Of a stretch of DNA of 64,000 nucleotides, positions 28,002 through 39,337 are shown piece by piece. Source of the DNA: Alphaproteobacteria bacterium HGW-Alphaproteobacteria-14. GTDB taxonomy: Bacteria; Pseudomonadota; Alphaproteobacteria; Sphingomonadales; Sphingomonadaceae. Where the stretch lies: contig PHEL01000004.1 of NCBI GenBank assembly GCA_002842925.1, positions 1-64,000 of the forward strand, written 5' to 3'. The number at the start of each line of letters is the position of its first letter. The stretch's first letter is position 1. The notes under the pieces are model-generated. The model saw only the letters and a list, made by a program, of their open reading frames with translations, did no database searches and was not told where the DNA came from. Both the position numbers and the translations under genes were made by a program.

Positions 28002-29432
28002 ATGGCCGATGATCGCCGCGAAACCCTCGAAGCCCTGCTGACGCGCCAACGCGCCGCCTTCACCGCTTCGCGCCCGGAACCGGTGTCGCAGAGGAAAGAT
28101 CGCATCCGGCGCGCGATTGCTCTGGTCAAGGATCACGGGGATGAATTCGCCAAGGCGATGAGCGCGGATTTCGGCAACCGTTCCTACGCGCAATCGATGC
28201 TGACCGATGTTGCGGCGACTGTGGCTGCGGGCAATGATGCGCTGAAACACATGGACAAGTGGGCTAAGCCCGACAAGCGCAAGGTGCAGTTCCCGCTCGG
28301 CCTGCTGGGCGCGCGGGCCGAGGTGCGGTATGAACCCAAGGGCGTGATCGGTATCCTGTCCCCCTGGAATTTCCCGCTCCAGCTCGCCTTTGGCCCGTTG
28401 ATGCAGGTGTTTGCAGCAGGCAATCGGGCGATGATCAAACCGTCCGAATTTACCGAACGCACCAGTGATCTGATGGCGCAGTTGACGGCGGAATATTTCG
28501 CGCCCGAAGAAGTCGCTGTTGTTACCGGAGGGCCGGAAGTCGCCGCTGCGTTTGCCTCGCTGCCGTTCGATCATCTGGTGTTCACCGGATCGACCGCAAC
28601 AGGCCGCCGGGTGATGCAGGCTGCCGCCGCCAATCTGGTGCCGGTAACGCTGGAACTGGGCGGCAAATCGCCGGTGATCATGGGTCGCAGCGCCGATTTC
28701 GCACGGGCTGGGGAGCGGATCGCGATTGGCAAGATGCTCAACGCCGGGCAAATCTGTCTCGCGCCCGATTACATGATCGTGCCCGAAGACAAGCAGGACG
28801 AAGCGGTGGCGGGCGTCGTCGGCGCGGCGAGCGCGATGTATCCGCGCCTGCTCGACAATGATGACTACGCCTCGATCGTGTCCGACCGCCATTTCGAGCG
28901 GCTTCAAGGCCTGGTCGAAGACGCGCGCGGCAAGGGCGCCGAGGTGATCGAGGTCAATCCGGCTGGCGAGGATTTCACCAACGCCAACCAGCGCAAGATG
29001 CCGCTCACGATCCTCAAGAACGTCACCGAAGATATGGCGGCGATGCAGGAGGAAATCTTTGGCCCGGTTCTGCCGGTGATGACCTACAAGGCACTCGATC
29101 AGGCGGTGGATTACGTCAACGACCATGATCGCCCGCTTGGCCTGTATTATTTCGGTGAGGACAAGCGCGAACAGGAACGCGTGCTGACTCGCACGATTTC
29201 AGGCGGGGTGACGACCAATGACGTGATTTTCCACGTTTCGATGGAAGATTTGCCGTTCGGCGGGGTCGGCCCATCGGGGATGGGCAGCTACCATGCGGTC
29301 GAAGGCTTCCGCGAATTCAGCCACGCCCGCGCGGTTTATCACCAGCCCAAGATCGACATCGCCAAGCTTGCCGGATTGAAGCCACCTTATGGCAAGGCGA
29401 CCGACAAGGCGGCGGCGAACATGATGAAGTAA
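28002..29432 (+). CDS. Coniferyl-aldehyde-dehydrogenase-like aldehyde dehydrogenase
   Basis: GVIGILSPWNFPLQLAFGPLMQVFAAGN, VTLELGGKSPVIMGRS, NAGQICLAPDYMIVP, EEIFGPVLPVMTY. Confidence 0.92.
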   Translation: MADDRRETLEALLTRQRAAFTASRPEPVSQRKDRIRRAIALVKDHGDEFAKAMSADFGNRSYAQSMLTDVAATVAAGNDALKHMDKWAKPDKRKVQFPLGLLGARAEVRYEPKGVIGILSPWNFPLQLAFGPLMQVFAAGNRAMIKPSEFTERTSDLMAQLTAEYFAPEEVAVVTGGPEVAAAFASLPFDHLVFTGSTATGRRVMQAAAANLVPVTLELGGKSPVIMGRSADFARAGERIAIGKMLNAGQICLAPDYMIVPEDKQDEAVAGVVGAASAMYPRLLDNDDYASIVSDRHFERLQGLVEDARGKGAEVIEVNPAGEDFTNANQRKMPLTILKNVTEDMAAMQEEIFGPVLPVMTYKALDQAVDYVNDHDRPLGLYYFGEDKREQERVLTRTISGGVTTNDVIFHVSMEDLPFGGVGPSGMGSYHAVEGFREFSHARAVYHQPKIDIAKLAGLKPPYGKATDKAAANMMK

Positions 29433-29558
29433 GCCAGTGACGCAACAGATGTTCGATTTCACACAGCACTAATAGGGGATTTTGTCGGAGTCACAGGCTT
29501 GCGCCTGCCGTTCGACGGGCTTAGGGCGGCCATCGGAATTAACAGCTTGGACAACGCC

Positions 29559-29933
29559 GTGGTCGATCTCAGCCAGTATCTTCCGATACTGTTATTCGTG
29601 CTCGTTGCATTCGGGCTGTCGCTGCTGTTCGTGGTGGCGCCAATGGCGGTGTCGCGGCTGACCGGCACGCACAACCCGGATGCCGAAAAACTCAGCGAAT
29701 ACGAATGTGGATTTCCCGCGTTTGAGGACGCGCGAAGCCAGTTCGATGTGCGGTTCTACCTCGTGGCGATCAGCTTTATTGTGTTCGACCTCGAAGCTGC
29801 GTTCTTGTTCCCGTGGGCGGTCAGCCTGGGCGAAACGGGCTGGGTTGGCTGGGGCGGCATGATGGTGTTTCTGTTCATCCTTGCGGTCGGGCTTGCCTAT
29901 GAATGGAAGAAAGGGGCGTTGGACTGGGAATGA
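29559..29933 (+). CDS. nuoA: NADH-quinone oxidoreductase subunit A
   Basis: [21 protein letters not shown]...[43 protein letters not shown] start at 29559 preferred. Confidence 0.93.
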   Translation: MVDLSQYLPILLFVLVAFGLSLLFVVAPMAVSRLTGTHNPDAEKLSEYECGFPAFEDARSQFDVRFYLVAISFIVFDLEAAFLFPWAVSLGETGWVGWGGMMVFLFILAVGLAYEWKKGALDWE

Positions 29934-30520
29934 ATACCATCGTTTCTCCCCAGGGATCTTTGGCCCAAGGGCTGCCCGACATTTCCGCGCTCACCACCGC
30001 CAGCGGCGGCGAAGTGCGTCAGCCCGATGCGTCCTATTTCACCGCTTTGCAGACCGAGGTGAATGACAAGGGCTTCCTTGTTACCTCGACCGAGGATCTG
30101 TTCCAGTGGGCGCGCACCGGTTCGCTGTGGTGGATGACCTTCGGCCTCGCGTGCTGCGCGGTCGAGATGATCCACGTCAACATGCCGCGCTACGACATGG
30201 AACGGTTTGGCGCCGCACCGCGCGCCTCCCCGCGCCAGTCGGACGTGATGATCGTGGCGGGAACGCTGTGCAACAAGATGGCCCCGGCGCTGCGCAAGGT
30301 TTACGATCAGATGTCCGATCCCAAATATGTGATCAGCATGGGCAGCTGCGCCAATGGCGGCGGCTATTACCATTACAGCTATTCGGTGGTGCGCGGCTGC
30401 GACCGCATCGTGCCGGTCGACATCTACGTCCCCGGCTGCCCGCCGACCGCCGAGGCGCTGCTTTACGGCGTCATGCAGTTGCAGCGCAAAATCCGCCGCG
30501 TCGGCACGATTGAGAGGTAA
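29930..30520 (+). CDS. nuoB: NADH-quinone oxidoreductase subunit B
   Basis: [83 protein letters not shown]. Confidence 0.97.
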   Translation: MNTIVSPQGSLAQGLPDISALTTASGGEVRQPDASYFTALQTEVNDKGFLVTSTEDLFQWARTGSLWWMTFGLACCAVEMIHVNMPRYDMERFGAAPRASPRQSDVMIVAGTLCNKMAPALRKVYDQMSDPKYVISMGSCANGGGYYHYSYSVVRGCDRIVPVDIYVPGCPPTAEALLYGVMQLQRKIRRVGTIER

Positions 30521-30525
30521 GGGCG

Positions 30526-31188
30526 ATGGCCGTTCTCCATTCCGCCCCGAAATTCGTCTCCAACGAAGGCGTGATCGACGCGATCAGCAAAAGCATCAGC
30601 GTGTGGCTGATCGATGCGCAGGAAACGCATGGCGAGATTATTTTTCGCGTCCAGCGAGGCGCCATTGAACAGGTGCTGCGCAGCTTGCGCGATGATCACC
30701 AGTATCAGCAGTTGATGGAAATCGCCGGGGTTGATTACCCTGACCGCGCAGAGCGGTTCGAGGTGGTCTATATGCTCCTGAGCCTGACCAAAAATCACCG
30801 CGTGATGGTGAAATGTTCGGCCTCCGAGGACACCCCCGTGCCGACTGTCACTACGCTGTGGCCCAACGCAGGCTGGCTGGAACGCGAAGTGTTTGACATG
30901 TTCGGCGTTACCTTTGCGGGCAACCCTGACCTGCGCCGCATCCTCACCGATTACGGTTTTGAAGGCCACCCGTTCCGCAAGGATTTCCCGCTGACCGGCT
31001 ATACCGAACTGCGTTATTCCGAAGAGGAAAAGCGCGTGGTGTATGAACCGGTCGAACTGGCGCAGGAAATGCGTGAGTTCGACTTCCTCTCCCCGTGGGA
31101 AGGCGCCGATTACGCGCTCCCGGGCGACGAAAAGGCCGATGAGAAAGCCCCCGCCGCGCCACCTGCCGCCGGGGAGGCCAAGAAATGA
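30526..31188 (+). CDS. nuoC: NADH-quinone oxidoreductase subunit C
   Basis: [67 protein letters not shown]. Confidence 0.97.
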   Translation: MAVLHSAPKFVSNEGVIDAISKSISVWLIDAQETHGEIIFRVQRGAIEQVLRSLRDDHQYQQLMEIAGVDYPDRAERFEVVYMLLSLTKNHRVMVKCSASEDTPVPTVTTLWPNAGWLEREVFDMFGVTFAGNPDLRRILTDYGFEGHPFRKDFPLTGYTELRYSEEEKRVVYEPVELAQEMREFDFLSPWEGADYALPGDEKADEKAPAAPPAAGEAKK

Positions 31189-32396
31189 CGATGCAACGCG
31201 AAGAATCGCCCACCACCGATGGCGCGGTCATCAACAATTACACGATCAATTTCGGCCCCCAGCACCCGGCTGCGCACGGCGTGCTGCGGATGGTGATGGA
31301 ACTGGACGGCGAAGTGATCGAACGGATCGACCCGCATGTCGGCCTGCTCCACCGTGGCACCGAAAAGCTGATCGAGCACAAGACCTACCTGCAAGCGCTG
31401 CCCTATTTTGACCGGCTCGATTACGTTTCGCCGCTGTGTCAGGAACATTCCTATGTGCTGGCGATTGAAAAGCTGCTCAATCTCGAAGTGCCGATCCGGG
31501 CGCAATATCTGCGCGTGCTGTTTGCTGAATTGACGCGCATTTCCAACCATATGCTCAACATGGGTGCGCACATCCTTGATGTTGGCGCGTTCACGCCGAA
31601 CCTGTGGATCATGGATCTGCGCGAAGATTGCATGAACTTTTTTGAACGCGCCAGCGGCGCGCGGATGCACTCTGCGTGGTTCCGCCCCGGCGGCGTCCAT
31701 CAGGACGTGCCCGAAAAACTGCTGGTGGATATCGGCGACTGGCTCGACAACCGTTTCTTCCAGCTGTTCGAAGACGCGATGAGCCTCGTGATCGACAACC
31801 GCATCTTCAAACAGCGCAATGTCGATATTGCGGTGGTTGGCCGCGATGATGCGATTGCGTGGGGCTTTTCCGGACCGATGATCCGCGCGGCGGGCATCCC
31901 GTGGGATCTGCGCAAGAGCCAGCCCTATGACGTCTATGACCGGATGGAATTCGACATTCCTGTCGGCACCAATTCGGACTGCTATGACCGCTTCATGGTG
32001 CGCGTGAAGGAAGTTTACGAAAGCGCAAAGATCATCCGCCAGTGCCTGCGCGACATGCCGACAGGGCCGATAGCCAGCAGCGACAGCAAGGTTTCGCCGC
32101 CGAAGCGGGCTGAGATGAAGCAGTCGATGGAGAGCTTGATCCACCACTTCAAGCTTTACACCGAAGGCTTCCACGTGCCCGCGGGTGAGGTTTACGTCGC
32201 CACCGAAAGCCCCAAGGGCGAATTCGGCGTTTATCTCGTCAGCGACGGCACCAACAAGCCCTACCGCTGCAAGATCCGCCCCACGGCGTTCTCGCACCTT
32301 CAGGCGATGGATTTCATGTGCAAAGGCCACATGCTGCCCGACGCGACCGCCATTCTGGGCGCGATCGACGTGGTGTTCGGGGAGTGTGATCGGTGA
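31185..32396 (+). CDS. nuoD: NADH-quinone oxidoreductase subunit D
   Basis: [48 protein letters not shown]-terminal [20 protein letters not shown]. Confidence 0.98.
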   Translation: MTMQREESPTTDGAVINNYTINFGPQHPAAHGVLRMVMELDGEVIERIDPHVGLLHRGTEKLIEHKTYLQALPYFDRLDYVSPLCQEHSYVLAIEKLLNLEVPIRAQYLRVLFAELTRISNHMLNMGAHILDVGAFTPNLWIMDLREDCMNFFERASGARMHSAWFRPGGVHQDVPEKLLVDIGDWLDNRFFQLFEDAMSLVIDNRIFKQRNVDIAVVGRDDAIAWGFSGPMIRAAGIPWDLRKSQPYDVYDRMEFDIPVGTNSDCYDRFMVRVKEVYESAKIIRQCLRDMPTGPIASSDSKVSPPKRAEMKQSMESLIHHFKLYTEGFHVPAGEVYVATESPKGEFGVYLVSDGTNKPYRCKIRPTAFSHLQAMDFMCKGHMLPDATAILGAIDVVFGECDR

Positions 32397-32608
32397 AGGC
32401 TGTCCGAGTTACTCTTACGGCACTTGGTATCATGGCCGCCATCGCTATCGCCAAGGTTGCCCAGTATGCGTCAGTTGATGCCTTCGGTGATCGTCTTGGG
32501 TTCAACTGGGCCTCGTTCATGGGCGTTGCTCCAGTGATCGCGATTTATTGGTTCGCGGCAGCGAAGCGGCCGGACCTTTTCAAGTTTAAGGGCAAACAGC
32601 GTGGCTGA
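32393..32608 (+). CDS. Small membrane protein (71 aa) between nuoD and nuoE
   Basis: [71 protein letters not shown]; overlaps nuoD stop and nuoE start. Confidence 0.7.
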   Translation: MKAVRVTLTALGIMAAIAIAKVAQYASVDAFGDRLGFNWASFMGVAPVIAIYWFAAAKRPDLFKFKGKQRG

Positions 32609-33269
32609 CCGTACCCCCGCACCCGACACCCCCGAACTGCGCGCCCGCTGGGGTGCGTTCGCTTGGACGCCGGAGAACCGCAAAACCGCAGACTGGCACA
32701 TCGCCAAGTATCCCGAAGGGCGTCAGCGCTCGGCGGTGATGCCGCTGCTTGACCTTGCCCAGCGGCAGGTCGGGGCGGAGACCGATACGCAAGGGTGGCT
32801 GCCGCTGCCGGTGATCGAGTATGTCGCGAAGTTTCTCGACATGCCGGTGATCCGCGTGCTCGAAGTCGCCAGCTTCTACTTCATGTATAACTTGAGGCCC
32901 GTCGGCAAATTCCACGTGCAAGTGTGCGGCACCACCCCGTGCATGTTGCGCGGCAGCGACGATATTATCGCCGCCTGCAAGAAGCGCGGGATGGCCAAGG
33001 GCGAAGTTTCGGCGGACGGGTTGTGGACCCTCACCGAAGTCGAATGCATGGGCAATTGCGCCACCGCTCCGATGGTCCAGATCAACGACGACAATTACGA
33101 AGACCTGACCCCAGAGCGCCTCGACGCGGTGCTCGACGCGCTGGCACGCGGCGAGACGCCCAAGGCCGGCACGCAGGAGCCGGGGCGGCGCACCTCCGAG
33201 CCTGCTGGTGGGCCGACCACGTTGCAGGACATGGTCAACGCCAATCACGATTATCGGAGTGAATGGTGA
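32601..33269 (+). CDS. nuoE: NADH-quinone oxidoreductase subunit E
   Basis: VRVLEVASFYFMYNLRPVGKFHVQVCGTTPCMLRGSDDI, EVECMGNCATAPMVQINDDNYEDLTPE. Confidence 0.96.
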   Translation: MADRTPAPDTPELRARWGAFAWTPENRKTADWHIAKYPEGRQRSAVMPLLDLAQRQVGAETDTQGWLPLPVIEYVAKFLDMPVIRVLEVASFYFMYNLRPVGKFHVQVCGTTPCMLRGSDDIIAACKKRGMAKGEVSADGLWTLTEVECMGNCATAPMVQINDDNYEDLTPERLDAVLDALARGETPKAGTQEPGRRTSEPAGGPTTLQDMVNANHDYRSEW

Positions 33270-33283
33270 TGAAGCGCGCCATA

Positions 33284-33411
33284 ATCCTCCCTGGCACGGG
33301 GAGGGGGACCACCGCAGGTGGTGGAGGGGACTCGCCGCAAGGGCAGGTATTCCCCGCCAATCCCCTCCGTCAGCCGCTGCGCGTCTGCCACCTCCCCGGT
33401 GCGGGGAGGAT
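33284..33411. repeat. Palindromic intergenic repeat (MITE/REP-like) within nuo operon
   Basis: ATCCTCCCTGGCACGGGGAGGGGGACCACCGCAGGTGGTGGAGGGG...TCCCCTCCGTCAGCCGCTGCGCGTCTGCCACCTCCCCGGTGCGGGGAGGAT; imperfect terminal inverted repeats. Confidence 0.85.
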
Positions 33412-33417
33412 CGTAAG

Positions 33418-33561
33418 ATGACCGAAGCCGTCTCGATTATCGGCGCGCTTATCCTCGCCTTCATCGCCTACAAGGTGCTGATGGGTCTGGTGCGCGTTGG
33501 GGTGATTATCCTGATCCTCGCGGTGCTCGCCGGGCTGTGGCAGCAAGGGGCGATCGGGTGA
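33418..33561 (+). CDS. Very small membrane protein (47 aa)
   Basis: [49 protein letters not shown]-like GGGGAGGA upstream; stop overlaps next GTG start. Confidence 0.55.
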   Translation: MTEAVSIIGALILAFIAYKVLMGLVRVGVIILILAVLAGLWQQGAIG

Positions 33562-33734
33562 ATTCGCTGACGCTCGCGTTGGCCGCGCTTGGCCTGACAG
33601 GTTTTGCGCTGGGCGCGGTGTTGAGCGCGACCGGCAGGATGGAAATGGGTGTGATGCTGATGGGATCGGGCCTGATGTTTCAGGTGATTTCGCTGGTGCG
33701 GCTGAAACGCGCCAAAACACAAGGGAAGCAGTGA
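33558..33734 (+). CDS. Small membrane protein (58 aa, GTG start)
   Basis: [58 protein letters not shown]; coupled to nuoF start. Confidence 0.55.
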   Translation: MNSLTLALAALGLTGFALGAVLSATGRMEMGVMLMGSGLMFQVISLVRLKRAKTQGKQ

Positions 33735-35023
33735 TGCTGGCTGATAAGGACCGCATCTTCACAAATGTTTACGGGTTCCAGGATTGGGGACTGAAAGCAG
33801 CGCAGGCGCGCGGCGATTGGGACGACACCAAGGCGCTGCTCGTACGCGGGCCGGATGCGATCATCGACGAGATGAAGGCGAGCGGTCTGCGCGGACGCGG
33901 CGGGGCGGGCTTCCCGACCGGCCTCAAGTGGTCGTTCATGCCCAAGGAATCGCGTGACGGCCGCCCGAGCTTCCTTGTCATCAATGCCGACGAATCCGAG
34001 CCGGGTTCGTGCAAGGACCGCGAGATCCTGCGCCACGATCCGCACAAGCTGATCGAAGGCGCGCTGGTTGCCGGTTTCGCGATGCGCGCGCGGGCGGCTT
34101 ATATTTATGTGCGCGGCGAATATATCCGCGAGGCCGAAACGCTGCAGAAGGCCATTGACGAGGCCTATGCGGCGGGCCTGATCGGCAAGAACGCGTGCAA
34201 ATCGGGCTATGATTTCGACGTATTCATGCACCGCGGCGCGGGCGCATATATCTGCGGCGAAGAAACCGCGATGATCGAGAGCCTTGAAGGCAAGAAGGGC
34301 CAGCCGCGGTTGAAGCCCCCCTTCCCGGCGGGTGCGGGCCTCTATGGCTGCCCGACGACGGTGAACAACGTCGAGAGCATCGCGGTCGCGCCGACGATCC
34401 TGCGGCGCGGGGCTGCATGGTTCTCCTCCTTCGGGCGCGAGAACAACAAGGGCACCAAGCTGTTCCAGATCTCGGGCCACGTGGAAAAGCCCTGCGTGGT
34501 CGAAGAATCGATGAGCATCCCCTTCGAGGAGCTGATCGAGAAGCACTGCGGCGGCATCCGCGGCGGGTGGGACAACCTGCTGGCCGTGATCCCGGGCGGT
34601 TCCTCCGTTCCGCTGGTTCCGGCCGCGCAGATCCGCAACGCGCCGATGGATTTCGACGGGCTGAAGGAACTCGGCAGCGGCCTCGGCACGGCGGCGGTGA
34701 TCGTGATGGACAAGTCCACCGACATCGTCCGCGCGATCAGCCGCCTCAGCTATTTCTACAAGCACGAAAGCTGCGGCCAGTGCACTCCCTGCCGCGAAGG
34801 CACGGGCTGGATGTGGCGCATGATGGAGCGCCTGCGCACTGGCGACGCGGCGATCGAGGAAATCGATATGCTGCACGAAGTCACCAAGCAGGTCGAAGGC
34901 CACACCATCTGCGCGCTGGGCGATGCGGCGGCGTGGCCGATTCAAGGCCTTATCCGCCACTTCCGGCCTGAGTTGGAGCGGCGGATTGCAGAAAACAGCG
35001 CAATGCGGGAGGCGGCGGAATGA
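33734..35023 (+). CDS. nuoF: NADH-quinone oxidoreductase subunit F
   Basis: [80 protein letters not shown]. Confidence 0.98.
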   Translation: MLADKDRIFTNVYGFQDWGLKAAQARGDWDDTKALLVRGPDAIIDEMKASGLRGRGGAGFPTGLKWSFMPKESRDGRPSFLVINADESEPGSCKDREILRHDPHKLIEGALVAGFAMRARAAYIYVRGEYIREAETLQKAIDEAYAAGLIGKNACKSGYDFDVFMHRGAGAYICGEETAMIESLEGKKGQPRLKPPFPAGAGLYGCPTTVNNVESIAVAPTILRRGAAWFSSFGRENNKGTKLFQISGHVEKPCVVEESMSIPFEELIEKHCGGIRGGWDNLLAVIPGGSSVPLVPAAQIRNAPMDFDGLKELGSGLGTAAVIVMDKSTDIVRAISRLSYFYKHESCGQCTPCREGTGWMWRMMERLRTGDAAIEEIDMLHEVTKQVEGHTICALGDAAAWPIQGLIRHFRPELERRIAENSAMREAAE

Positions 35024-35652
35024 TCCGGCAGGTTTCAGTCCTTGCCACCGCGTTGGCAATGGCAGGCGCGGCGCCCGCGCTGGCACAGCAAGGCCCGGCG
35101 GCTGACCCGGCTGCACGGCAGGCGCTTGATGCCTATGGACGCTGCGTTGCCGAGCGCAAGCCGCAGGAAAGCCAGCGCGTTCTGGCGCAGGATTTTCGTT
35201 CCTCGGCCTATCGCACCGGACTGCGGATGCTGTCGGATGACGCCGAGCGCAACTGCGCCAAGGCAGCCGTCGGGCAGAAGGGCGCGATGCGCAGCAGCAA
35301 TCTGCTGTTTGCCGGGGCGGTGGCCGAAAACCTGATCGAACAGGGCGTTGAGCCGGTCAATGTCCGCCTTGCCATGGCAGTAAACGCCAAGGCTGATACC
35401 TTTGGCCCCACCGATGCGTTGGCGCAGTGTCTTGCCCGTTCGCTTCCCGATCAGGTCGCCGCGCTGTTTGCCGCCGGTCCGGCGAGCGAGGAAGAGCTTG
35501 CCGCTTCCGCGCCGCTCTTTTCCGCCATCGCGCCTTGTTCGCAGGCGGCCGGGATCGAAAACCGCATAGAAATGTCACTGCCCGCGATGCGCGCAATGCT
35601 GGCAACCGCAGCATTGCGCCTCATCTCCAAATCAGAGAATCCCGATGCCTAA
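35020..35652 (+). CDS. Secreted protein of unknown function between nuoF and nuoG (210 aa)
   Basis: N-terminal signal peptide [23 protein letters not shown]; overlaps nuoF and nuoG ends. Confidence 0.75.
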   Translation: MIRQVSVLATALAMAGAAPALAQQGPAADPAARQALDAYGRCVAERKPQESQRVLAQDFRSSAYRTGLRMLSDDAERNCAKAAVGQKGAMRSSNLLFAGAVAENLIEQGVEPVNVRLAMAVNAKADTFGPTDALAQCLARSLPDQVAALFAAGPASEEELAASAPLFSAIAPCSQAAGIENRIEMSLPAMRAMLATAALRLISKSENPDA

Positions 35653-37660
35653 GGTCACCGTAGACGGTCAGGAAATCGAAGTCCCGGCGGGCGCGACTGT
35701 GTTGCAGGCGTGCGAGCTGGCGGGCAAGGAAATCCCGCGCTTCTGCTATCACGAGCGCCTGAGTATTGCGGGCAATTGCCGCATGTGTCTGGTCGAAGTG
35801 AAGCCCGGGCCGCCCAAGCCGCAGGCAAGCTGCGCGCTGCCCGCTGCCGAGGGTCAGGAAATCCGCACCGACAGCCCGATGGTCAAGAAGGCCCGCGAGG
35901 GGGTGATGGAGTTTCTGCTCATCAATCACCCGCTCGATTGCCCGATCTGCGATCAGGGCGGCGAGTGCGATTTGCAGGATCAGGCGGTCGCCTATGGGCG
36001 CGGCGGCTCGCGCACGCGCGAAAACAAGCGTGCCGTGACCGAGAAATACATGGGCCCGCTGATCAAGACGATCATGACCCGCTGCATCCACTGCACCCGC
36101 TGCGTGCGGTTCTCGGAAGAGATCGCGGGCGTGGACGAGATCGGCGCGATCGGTCGCGGCGAGGACATGCAGATCACCACCTATCTCGAACAGGCGGCGG
36201 CGCACGAGCTTTCGGCCAATGTGATCGACCTGTGCCCGGTCGGCGCGCTGACGAGCCGACCCTATGCTTTCGAAGCGCGGCCGTGGGAGCTGAAAAAGAC
36301 GCTCAGCATCGACGTGTCGGACGCGGTGGGCGCCAACATCACGCTCCATTCAAAGGGCCGCGAGGTCATGCGCGCGCTGCCGCGCATCAATGACGACGTC
36401 AACGAGGAGTGGCTGTCGGACAAGGGCCGCTATCAGGTTGATGGGTTGACCAGGCGGCGGCTTGACCGCGTGTGGGTGCGCCGTGACGGCAAGCTGCAAC
36501 CGGCGGACTGGAACGAAGCTTTTGGCATGATCGCGGGCGCATTGCAGGATGACAAGTCCAGCATCGCGGCAGTCGCGGGCGATCTGCTCGATGCCGAGAC
36601 GATGTTTGCGGCCAAGTCATTGGTCAACGCTTGCGGTTCGCACCTGACCGAAGCGCGGCAGACCGGGATGACCTATGATGTGTCGAACCTTGCGGCGGTG
36701 AACTTCAATTCGACATTTGCAGGGATTGAAACCGCGGACGCGATCCTGATCGTGGGCAGCCATGTGCGCTGGGAAGCCGCGCTGCTCAATGTCCGGCTGC
36801 GCAAGGCGGTGAAGGCGGGGGCGAAGGTCTATATCGTTGGCCCTGAATGGGAAACGACCTTCCCGGCAACCTTCCTCGGCAGCGATCTGAAACTGCTTAA
36901 CCGCGTGCCCAAGGAACTGGGTGACGTCATGAAGTCGGCCAAGCGCCCGGCGGTCATCCTTGGTGCGGCGGCGCTCGCCAAGGGAGCGCTTGGCGCAGCT
37001 CTCAAGCTTGTCGACAAGTTCGGTTTGGTGCGCGACGATTGGAACGGCTTCAACGTGCTGCACATTTCGGCGGCGCGGATGGCTTCGCTGATGCTTGATT
37101 TCACTGTACCGGGCGGCATGGGCGATATCGTAAAGGCCGCGCCCAAGGTGCTGCTCAGCCTCGGCGCGGACGAGATGGATTACGGAGCGTTCGCCAGCAG
37201 CCTCAAGGTCTACATCGGCCACCACGGCGACAAGGGCGCGCATCACGCCGACATCATCCTTCCGGGCGCATCTTATGCAGAGAAGGACGGGACTTACGTC
37301 AACACGGAAGGCCGGGTGCAGTTTGCCGAAAAGGCTGTGTTCGCCCCCGATGATGCGCGTGAGGATTGGACGATTTTGCGGGCGCTTGCCGATGCGCTGG
37401 GCGTCACAGTCGGCTACGACAGCTTTGCCGAGCTTCAGGCGAAGATGATTGCCGCCGTGCCTGCTCTTGGCGAAGAAGGCCTCGCTGATTACGGCACGCT
37501 TCCGAAGGCCGATGCGAGCGCCAAGGCGGACGGCGAAATCACCGGCTACCCGATCAAGGACTTCTACCTCACCAACTCCATCGCCCGCGCCAGTGGGGTG
37601 ATGCAGCGCTGTTCGGATGAATTGCTCCACGGATCTGTCGTCAAGGAGGCTGCGGAGTGA
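35645..37660 (+). CDS. nuoG: NADH-quinone oxidoreductase subunit G
   Basis: [59 protein letters not shown]. Confidence 0.98.
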   Translation: MPKVTVDGQEIEVPAGATVLQACELAGKEIPRFCYHERLSIAGNCRMCLVEVKPGPPKPQASCALPAAEGQEIRTDSPMVKKAREGVMEFLLINHPLDCPICDQGGECDLQDQAVAYGRGGSRTRENKRAVTEKYMGPLIKTIMTRCIHCTRCVRFSEEIAGVDEIGAIGRGEDMQITTYLEQAAAHELSANVIDLCPVGALTSRPYAFEARPWELKKTLSIDVSDAVGANITLHSKGREVMRALPRINDDVNEEWLSDKGRYQVDGLTRRRLDRVWVRRDGKLQPADWNEAFGMIAGALQDDKSSIAAVAGDLLDAETMFAAKSLVNACGSHLTEARQTGMTYDVSNLAAVNFNSTFAGIETADAILIVGSHVRWEAALLNVRLRKAVKAGAKVYIVGPEWETTFPATFLGSDLKLLNRVPKELGDVMKSAKRPAVILGAAALAKGALGAALKLVDKFGLVRDDWNGFNVLHISAARMASLMLDFTVPGGMGDIVKAAPKVLLSLGADEMDYGAFASSLKVYIGHHGDKGAHHADIILPGASYAEKDGTYVNTEGRVQFAEKAVFAPDDAREDWTILRALADALGVTVGYDSFAELQAKMIAAVPALGEEGLADYGTLPKADASAKADGEITGYPIKDFYLTNSIARASGVMQRCSDELLHGSVVKEAAE

Positions 37661-38703
37661 CCGCTTTTTTCCAATCCCTCGGCCTTAGCTACGAATGGGC
37701 CTGGACCGCCGCGACGTTCGCCGGGATCATCGTGATTTCGCTGCTGGTGATGTTCGCGGTCGCGATGGTGATCTATGTTGATCGCAAGGTGCTGGGCGCG
37801 ATCATGATGCGGCGTGGGCCGAATGTGGTCGGGCCGTTCGGCTTGCTGCAGAGCTTCGCGGATGGTCTGAAAGTCTTCCTTCAGGAAACCATCATCCCGT
37901 CGGCCGCGAACAAGGGCATCTTCCTGCTTGCGCCGATTATCACCTTTACCGTCGCGCTGGCAGCGTGGGCGGTGATCCCGTTCGATGCGGGCGTGGTGCT
38001 GGCGGATATCAATGTCGGCCTGCTGTATATCCTCGCGATCTCCTCAATGGGGGTTTACGGCGTGGTGATGGCGGGGTGGGCGTCGAACTCCAAATACCCG
38101 TTCTTCTCGGCAATGCGCGCATCGGCGCAGATGATCTCCTATGAAGTCTCGATCGGCTTCGTGCTGGTCTGCGTGGTGCTGTTTGCGGGCACCTTCAACC
38201 TCTCCGGCATCGTCAATGAACAGCGCGGCTTCGGCCTCGGCTTCATCAACGCCTACGTCGTGCACCCGCTGCTCTTCCCGATGTGGGTGGTGTTCTTCAT
38301 CTCCTCGCTCGCAGAAACCGCGCGCGCGCCATTCGACCTGACCGAGGCCGAGAGCGAGCTCGTCGCGGGCTACCAGACCGAATATTCCTCGATGAGCTTC
38401 GCGCTGTTCTGGCTCGGCGAGTATGCGAACATCCTGTTGATGTGCTCGCTCAACACGCTGCTGTTCTGGGGCGGATGGCTGCCGCCGCTTGACTGGGCGC
38501 CGCTGTATTATGTGCCGGGGATCATCTGGTTCCTGCTGAAGACCTTCGTGTTCTTCTTCATGTTCAGCTGGATCTGGGCGACCGTGCCGCGTTACCGCTA
38601 CGATCAACTGATGCGGCTGGGCTGGAAGGTGTTTCTGCCGATGAGCCTGCTGTTTGTCGCCGCCACTTCCGGTTACCTCATGGCCATTGGGCATTTTGCA
38701 TGA
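37657..38703 (+). CDS. nuoH: NADH-quinone oxidoreductase subunit H
   Basis: [58 protein letters not shown]. Confidence 0.98.
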   Translation: MTAFFQSLGLSYEWAWTAATFAGIIVISLLVMFAVAMVIYVDRKVLGAIMMRRGPNVVGPFGLLQSFADGLKVFLQETIIPSAANKGIFLLAPIITFTVALAAWAVIPFDAGVVLADINVGLLYILAISSMGVYGVVMAGWASNSKYPFFSAMRASAQMISYEVSIGFVLVCVVLFAGTFNLSGIVNEQRGFGLGFINAYVVHPLLFPMWVVFFISSLAETARAPFDLTEAESELVAGYQTEYSSMSFALFWLGEYANILLMCSLNTLLFWGGWLPPLDWAPLYYVPGIIWFLLKTFVFFFMFSWIWATVPRYRYDQLMRLGWKVFLPMSLLFVAATSGYLMAIGHFA

Positions 38704-39188
38704 CCACCGTCTCCCACCTCATCAAGAGCTTCACCCTCTGGGAGTTCCTCAAGGCGCACGCCTTGACGCTGAAGTATTTCTTCAAGCCCAAGGTGACGAT
38801 CAATTACCCCTTCGAGAAGGCTCCGCTTTCGCCCCGTTTCCGGGGTGAACATGCGCTGCGGCGCTATCCGAACGGCGAGGAACGCTGCATCGCGTGCAAG
38901 TTGTGCGAGGCCGTGTGCCCTGCGCAGGCTATCACCATCGACAGCGAACCGCGCGAGGACGGCAGCCGCCGCACTACCCGCTATGACATCGACATGACGA
39001 AATGCATCTATTGCGGCTTCTGTCAGGAAGCCTGCCCGGTTGATGCTATCGTTGAAGGGCCGAACTTCGAATACGCCACCGAAACCCGCGAGGAGTTGTT
39101 GTATGACAAGGCCAAACTGCTCGCAAATGGTGACAAGTGGGAACGGGCCATCGCGGCCAACCTTGAAGCCGACGCACCCTACCGCTAG
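38700..39188 (+). CDS. nuoI: NADH-quinone oxidoreductase subunit I
   Basis: [41 protein letters not shown]. Confidence 0.98.
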   Translation: MTTVSHLIKSFTLWEFLKAHALTLKYFFKPKVTINYPFEKAPLSPRFRGEHALRRYPNGEERCIACKLCEAVCPAQAITIDSEPREDGSRRTTRYDIDMTKCIYCGFCQEACPVDAIVEGPNFEYATETREELLYDKAKLLANGDKWERAIAANLEADAPYR

Positions 39189-39220
39189 GGCGCGCCGCAG
39201 AGGAAATGGGGTCTATCAAT

Positions 39221-39320
39221 TTCGTCATCCCGGCACCAATGAATTCGGGGCCGGGATCTAGCTTGGACTAAGGGATCACATTGCCGCTTTCTGGACCCTG
39301 GCCTTTGCCCAGGGTGACGG
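39221..39320. repeat. Second palindromic intergenic repeat (CGTCATCCCGGC...AGGGTGACGG type) between nuoI and nuoJ
   Basis: Imperfect inverted ends CGTCATCCCGG / CCAGGGTGACG with internal GGGATC/CTGGACCCTGG motifs. Confidence 0.7.
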
Positions 39321-39337
39321 ACCGGCGGAGACACGAC

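Noticed and set aside
27906-29126. 406-aa minus ORF antisense to aldehyde dehydrogenase
   Set aside because: Antisense shadow; the sense strand has unambiguous ALDH motifs.
29495-29530. cctgccgttcgacgggcttagggcggcc upstream of nuoA resembling a common TTCGACNNGCTCAGG repeat fragment
   Set aside because: Only a short partial match recalled from memory; cannot be supported without a genome-wide search.
31110-32330. 406-aa minus ORF antisense to nuoD
   Set aside because: Antisense shadow of a highly conserved subunit.
33268-33420. ORF reading MKRAIILPGTGRGTTAGGGG... through the palindromic repeat
   Set aside because: The composition is simply a translation of the repeat element; no evidence of coding selection.
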